DNA of 54,047 bases. Origin: Lentimicrobiaceae bacterium. GTDB taxonomy: Bacteria; Bacteroidota; Bacteroidia; Bacteroidales; JAGNHN01. Each line of letters opens with the position of its first letter. The stretch's first letter is position 1. The translations under genes and the position numbers were made by a program. Of the stretch, positions 51,906-54,047 are shown piece after piece. Under the pieces are notes generated by a model. It did not search any database, was not told the origin of the DNA, and worked only from the letters and a program-made list of their open reading frames with translations. Where the stretch lies: assembly GCA_018001695.1 (NCBI GenBank), contig JAGNHN010000021.1, positions 1-54,047 of the forward strand, given 5' to 3'.

Positions 51906-53860
51906 AGATAAGCCTCTCCAATACTGTTGTTGCTGGCCTGCTATGTGCCTTATTGTGCATAGGGCTTTCATCGCAGGCCCAGGAGACCCTCAGTACCACC
52001 GATAGCCGCGCCGCCCGTTCCTACAGAAAGGCGGTGGAACTCTATGGCCAACGGCAGTTCCAGCAGGCCCGGACTGCCCTGGAAGATGCGGTGCAGAAAG
52101 ATGAACGTTTCACAGAAGCCTGGATGCTGTTGGGAGATCTCAGCCTGGATATGAAGGACAAGGACGGCGCGCTCCAGGCCTACGAGAAGGGTATTTCCCT
52201 GAATCCCGATTTTTACCCCAGGGCGATATTGGTAGCGGCAGATCTGCATCGCACCGCTGCAAGATATGACAGGGCCGCTGACTATTACGAGATGTTTCTG
52301 CTAAGGCAGCAGCTCAAACCTGCAGACCGGAATGCTGCTGAACTGGGGCTGAAATCCAGCCTTTTTGCCATCCAGGCCATGGCCAACCCTGTGCCTTTTG
52401 AACCATTCAACCTCGGTAGCCTGGTGAATAGCCAATATGATGAATATGTGAATGCCATCACAACCGATAATAACCTCCTGCTATTCACCAGAAAACACCC
52501 ATCCGAGCAAAGGTTTCCTGATGGACGGCCTCTTCTGGTCGAGGATTTCTTCCGTGCGGAGGTTGACGGGGATCTCTTTCTTCAGGCCCGCCCGCTGGGT
52601 CCTCCCATCAATACGGAAGGCAACGAAGGTGCGCTTACCATTTCGGCCGATAGGCGCTACCTTTTCTTTTCTGCATGCAACCGGCGGGACGGCTTAGGAA
52701 GTTGTGATATATACTATGCAGTCCGCGAAGACAATGGCTGGTCCCGGCCCCGGAATCCCCGAACACCCTTGAATTCCGCACGCTGGGACTCGCATCCCAG
52801 CCTGTCGTCCGATAACCGAACCCTTGTTTTTGCGAGCAGCCGGGAAGGGGGCAAAGGTAAATCCGATCTATGGGTGGCTGTCGTTGGAGAGGATGGAAAA
52901 TGGGGCACACCGGTGAACATGGGTGATTCCCTCAATACGCCGGGCCAGGAAATGTCGCCACTGATCCATCCCGATGGTCAAACCCTGTATTTTGCATCCG
53001 ATGGACATCCCGGCATGGGCGGAATGGACCTCTTTATGACACGCAAAGGTCCGGATGGCAAATGGTCGCAGCCCGTGAATCTGGGGTATCCCATCAATAC
53101 CGTTTCCGATGAACTGGCCCTGGTCGTGGATGCAAAAGGTGAATGGGCCTATTTTTCATCAGATAAACTAGGTGGAGAAGGTGGCTATGATATGTACCGC
53201 TTCCGTCTGAATGAGGCATTTCGCCCTGTCCCGGTCAGTTATATGAAAGGCTTCGTCTTCGATGCGCTCACACGTCTGCCCCTAAGAGCTGTGTTTGAAG
53301 TCGTGGACCTTAGCAATGGCAACCAGGTAGTCAGCGCAGGGTCAGACCCGGCGACAGGCGAGTTCCTGGTGACCATACCCTCCGGCCGGTCCTATGCATT
53401 GCATGTCACAGCACCAGGATACCTCTTCTATTCAGATCATTTTCAATTGGATGAAGCGACCGAGATCGCACATCCCTACCTCAAGGATGTGGCGCTTCAG
53501 CCCATCCAGGTTGGTCAGGAGGTGGTGATGCGCAACGTCTTCTTCGAGACAGCATCCTATGCATTGTTGCCTGAATCCAGGGCCGAGCTGGATCGCCTGG
53601 TTAAGCTGCTGAGAGAAAATCCTGGCATTCAAATAGAGATAGGAGGCCATACGGATAATGTCGGTAGCGTTGCCTACAATCAGAAGCTATCTGAAGACCG
53701 TGCCCAGTCCGTTCTTCAATACCTTGTCGATCATGGCATACCTGTCGCCAGATTGAAAGCTGTGGGTTATGGACTATCGCGCCCCATTGCGACCAACGAC
53801 ACCGATGAAGGCCGCGCTTTGAACCGAAGAACGGCGTTTGTGGTGACGAAACCGGAGTGA
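51902..53860 (+). CDS. PorE-like T9SS-associated OmpA-family protein (TPR, PD40, CRD, OmpA_C)
   Basis: This is a 652-aa envelope protein. A signal peptide (about 1-27, ending LSSQAQ) is followed by TPR repeats (about 38-150; AVELYGQRQFQQARTALEDA, AWMLLGDLSLDMKDKDGALQ). A PD40/WD40-like propeller (about 185-425) has repeated GALTISADRRYLFFSA, HPSLSSDNRTLVFASS and SPLIHPDGQTLYFASD strands. A carboxypeptidase-regulatory-like fold (about 430-520) and an OmpA_C peptidoglycan-binding domain (about 540-652, with GGHTDNVGS and ALNRRTAF) follow. This domain order matches PorE of the type IX secretion system, which anchors the machinery to peptidoglycan. PorE in Porphyromonas is a lipoprotein; no acceptable lipobox is seen here. 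Other OmpA/TPR proteins share the architecture, so the symbol is left blank. It is the last gene of the ffh operon. Confidence 0.85.
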   Translation: MKISLSNTVVAGLLCALLCIGLSSQAQETLSTTDSRAARSYRKAVELYGQRQFQQARTALEDAVQKDERFTEAWMLLGDLSLDMKDKDGALQAYEKGISLNPDFYPRAILVAADLHRTAARYDRAADYYEMFLLRQQLKPADRNAAELGLKSSLFAIQAMANPVPFEPFNLGSLVNSQYDEYVNAITTDNNLLLFTRKHPSEQRFPDGRPLLVEDFFRAEVDGDLFLQARPLGPPINTEGNEGALTISADRRYLFFSACNRRDGLGSCDIYYAVREDNGWSRPRNPRTPLNSARWDSHPSLSSDNRTLVFASSREGGKGKSDLWVAVVGEDGKWGTPVNMGDSLNTPGQEMSPLIHPDGQTLYFASDGHPGMGGMDLFMTRKGPDGKWSQPVNLGYPINTVSDELALVVDAKGEWAYFSSDKLGGEGGYDMYRFRLNEAFRPVPVSYMKGFVFDALTRLPLRAVFEVVDLSNGNQVVSAGSDPATGEFLVTIPSGRSYALHVTAPGYLFYSDHFQLDEATEIAHPYLKDVALQPIQVGQEVVMRNVFFETASYALLPESRAELDRLVKLLRENPGIQIEIGGHTDNVGSVAYNQKLSEDRAQSVLQYLVDHGIPVARLKAVGYGLSRPIATNDTDEGRALNRRTAFVVTKPE

Positions 53861-53863
53861 GGC

Positions 53864-54029
53864 AATTAGGAATCAGGAATTAGGAGTTAGGAATTAATAA
53901 TCAGGCAATTACGAATTACGAATTACGAATTACGAATTACGAATTACGAATTGATAATCAGGTAATTACGAATTACGGATGATCGCTGACCACTGATCGC
54001 TGATCGCTGATCGCTGGTCGCTGAAAACT
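53864..54029. repeat. Heptameric simple-sequence repeats of three families
   Basis: The stretch reads in 7-bp steps. AATTAGG/AATCAGG/AGTTAGG variants lie at 53864-53905, six perfect AATTACG copies at 53907-53948 with two more at 53964-53977, then GATCGCT and its variants GACCACT and GGTCGCT at 53981-54022. No gene or terminator hairpin was seen between the stop at 53860 and the right edge. Confidence 0.92.
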
Positions 54030-54047
54030 TATAACTTCTTATGATCT

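Noticed and set aside
53907..54029. Replication origin or DnaA-box cluster
   Set aside because: The repeats are simple heptamers without TTATNCACA-like boxes and without dnaA or gidA nearby.

Overview
The window looks like a chromosomal segment of an anaerobic member of the Bacteroidota, probably Bacteroidales-like. The evidence is C-terminal sorting domains of the type IX secretion system (T9SS type A) on several very large secreted proteins, a PorE-like T9SS envelope protein, -7 boxes of the Bacteroidota form TAnnTTTG, a CotH/lamin-tail protein, a lipoprotein of the Fibrobacter succinogenes major paralogous family, and a class I (strict-anaerobe type) hybrid cluster protein. No tRNA, rRNA, CRISPR array, insertion sequence or phage gene was seen. 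Assignment below phylum is inference.

Layout. (1) Positions 1-23193, all on the minus strand: four consecutive genes for giant secreted modular proteins. In order of transcription they are a 1033-aa Ig-like/dockerin-like protein, a 3879-aa protein with nine beta-helix modules, a 1364-aa cohesin-like/beta-helix/dockerin-like protein, and a protein that runs off the left edge with two cohesin-like domains followed by a near-identical 82-residue tandem array. A LytTR response regulator (23408-24148) lies just upstream. (2) Positions 24479-27653, minus strand: a nitrosative/redox stress unit made of an Rrf2-family regulator, an Fe-S protein and Hcp. It has a clear promoter with an 18-bp palindrome between its -7 and -33 boxes, and a strong terminator after hcp. 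(3) Positions 27829-32278: a plus-strand CotH-type secreted protein that converges on a minus-strand lipoprotein gene, then a ROK-family sugar kinase. (4) Positions 32394-47969, minus strand: a 5191-aa T9SS cargo built mostly from repeats, including exactly 25 units of 95 residues (7125 bp). Within that array a 1064-bp block is present twice with no base difference. The gene has a good promoter and a strong terminator. (5) Positions 48455-53860, plus strand: four genes joined by 4-bp ATGA overlaps, ffh, folD, a secreted hypothetical and a PorE-like OmpA/TPR/PD40 protein. (6) Positions 53864-54029: intergenic simple repeats, all with a 7-bp period.

How the genes may work together. The giant proteins are predicted T9SS substrates, and the plus-strand operon carries a likely T9SS envelope component beside the SRP GTPase. 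Three of the four proteins in the left cluster carry both cohesin-like and/or degenerate dockerin-like modules next to adhesive or beta-helical parts. This suggests, as inference only, a secreted or surface scaffold able to self-associate rather than a classical cellulosome, because no glycoside hydrolase is encoded in the window. The two arrays of near-identical repeats are probably prone to recombination and length change.
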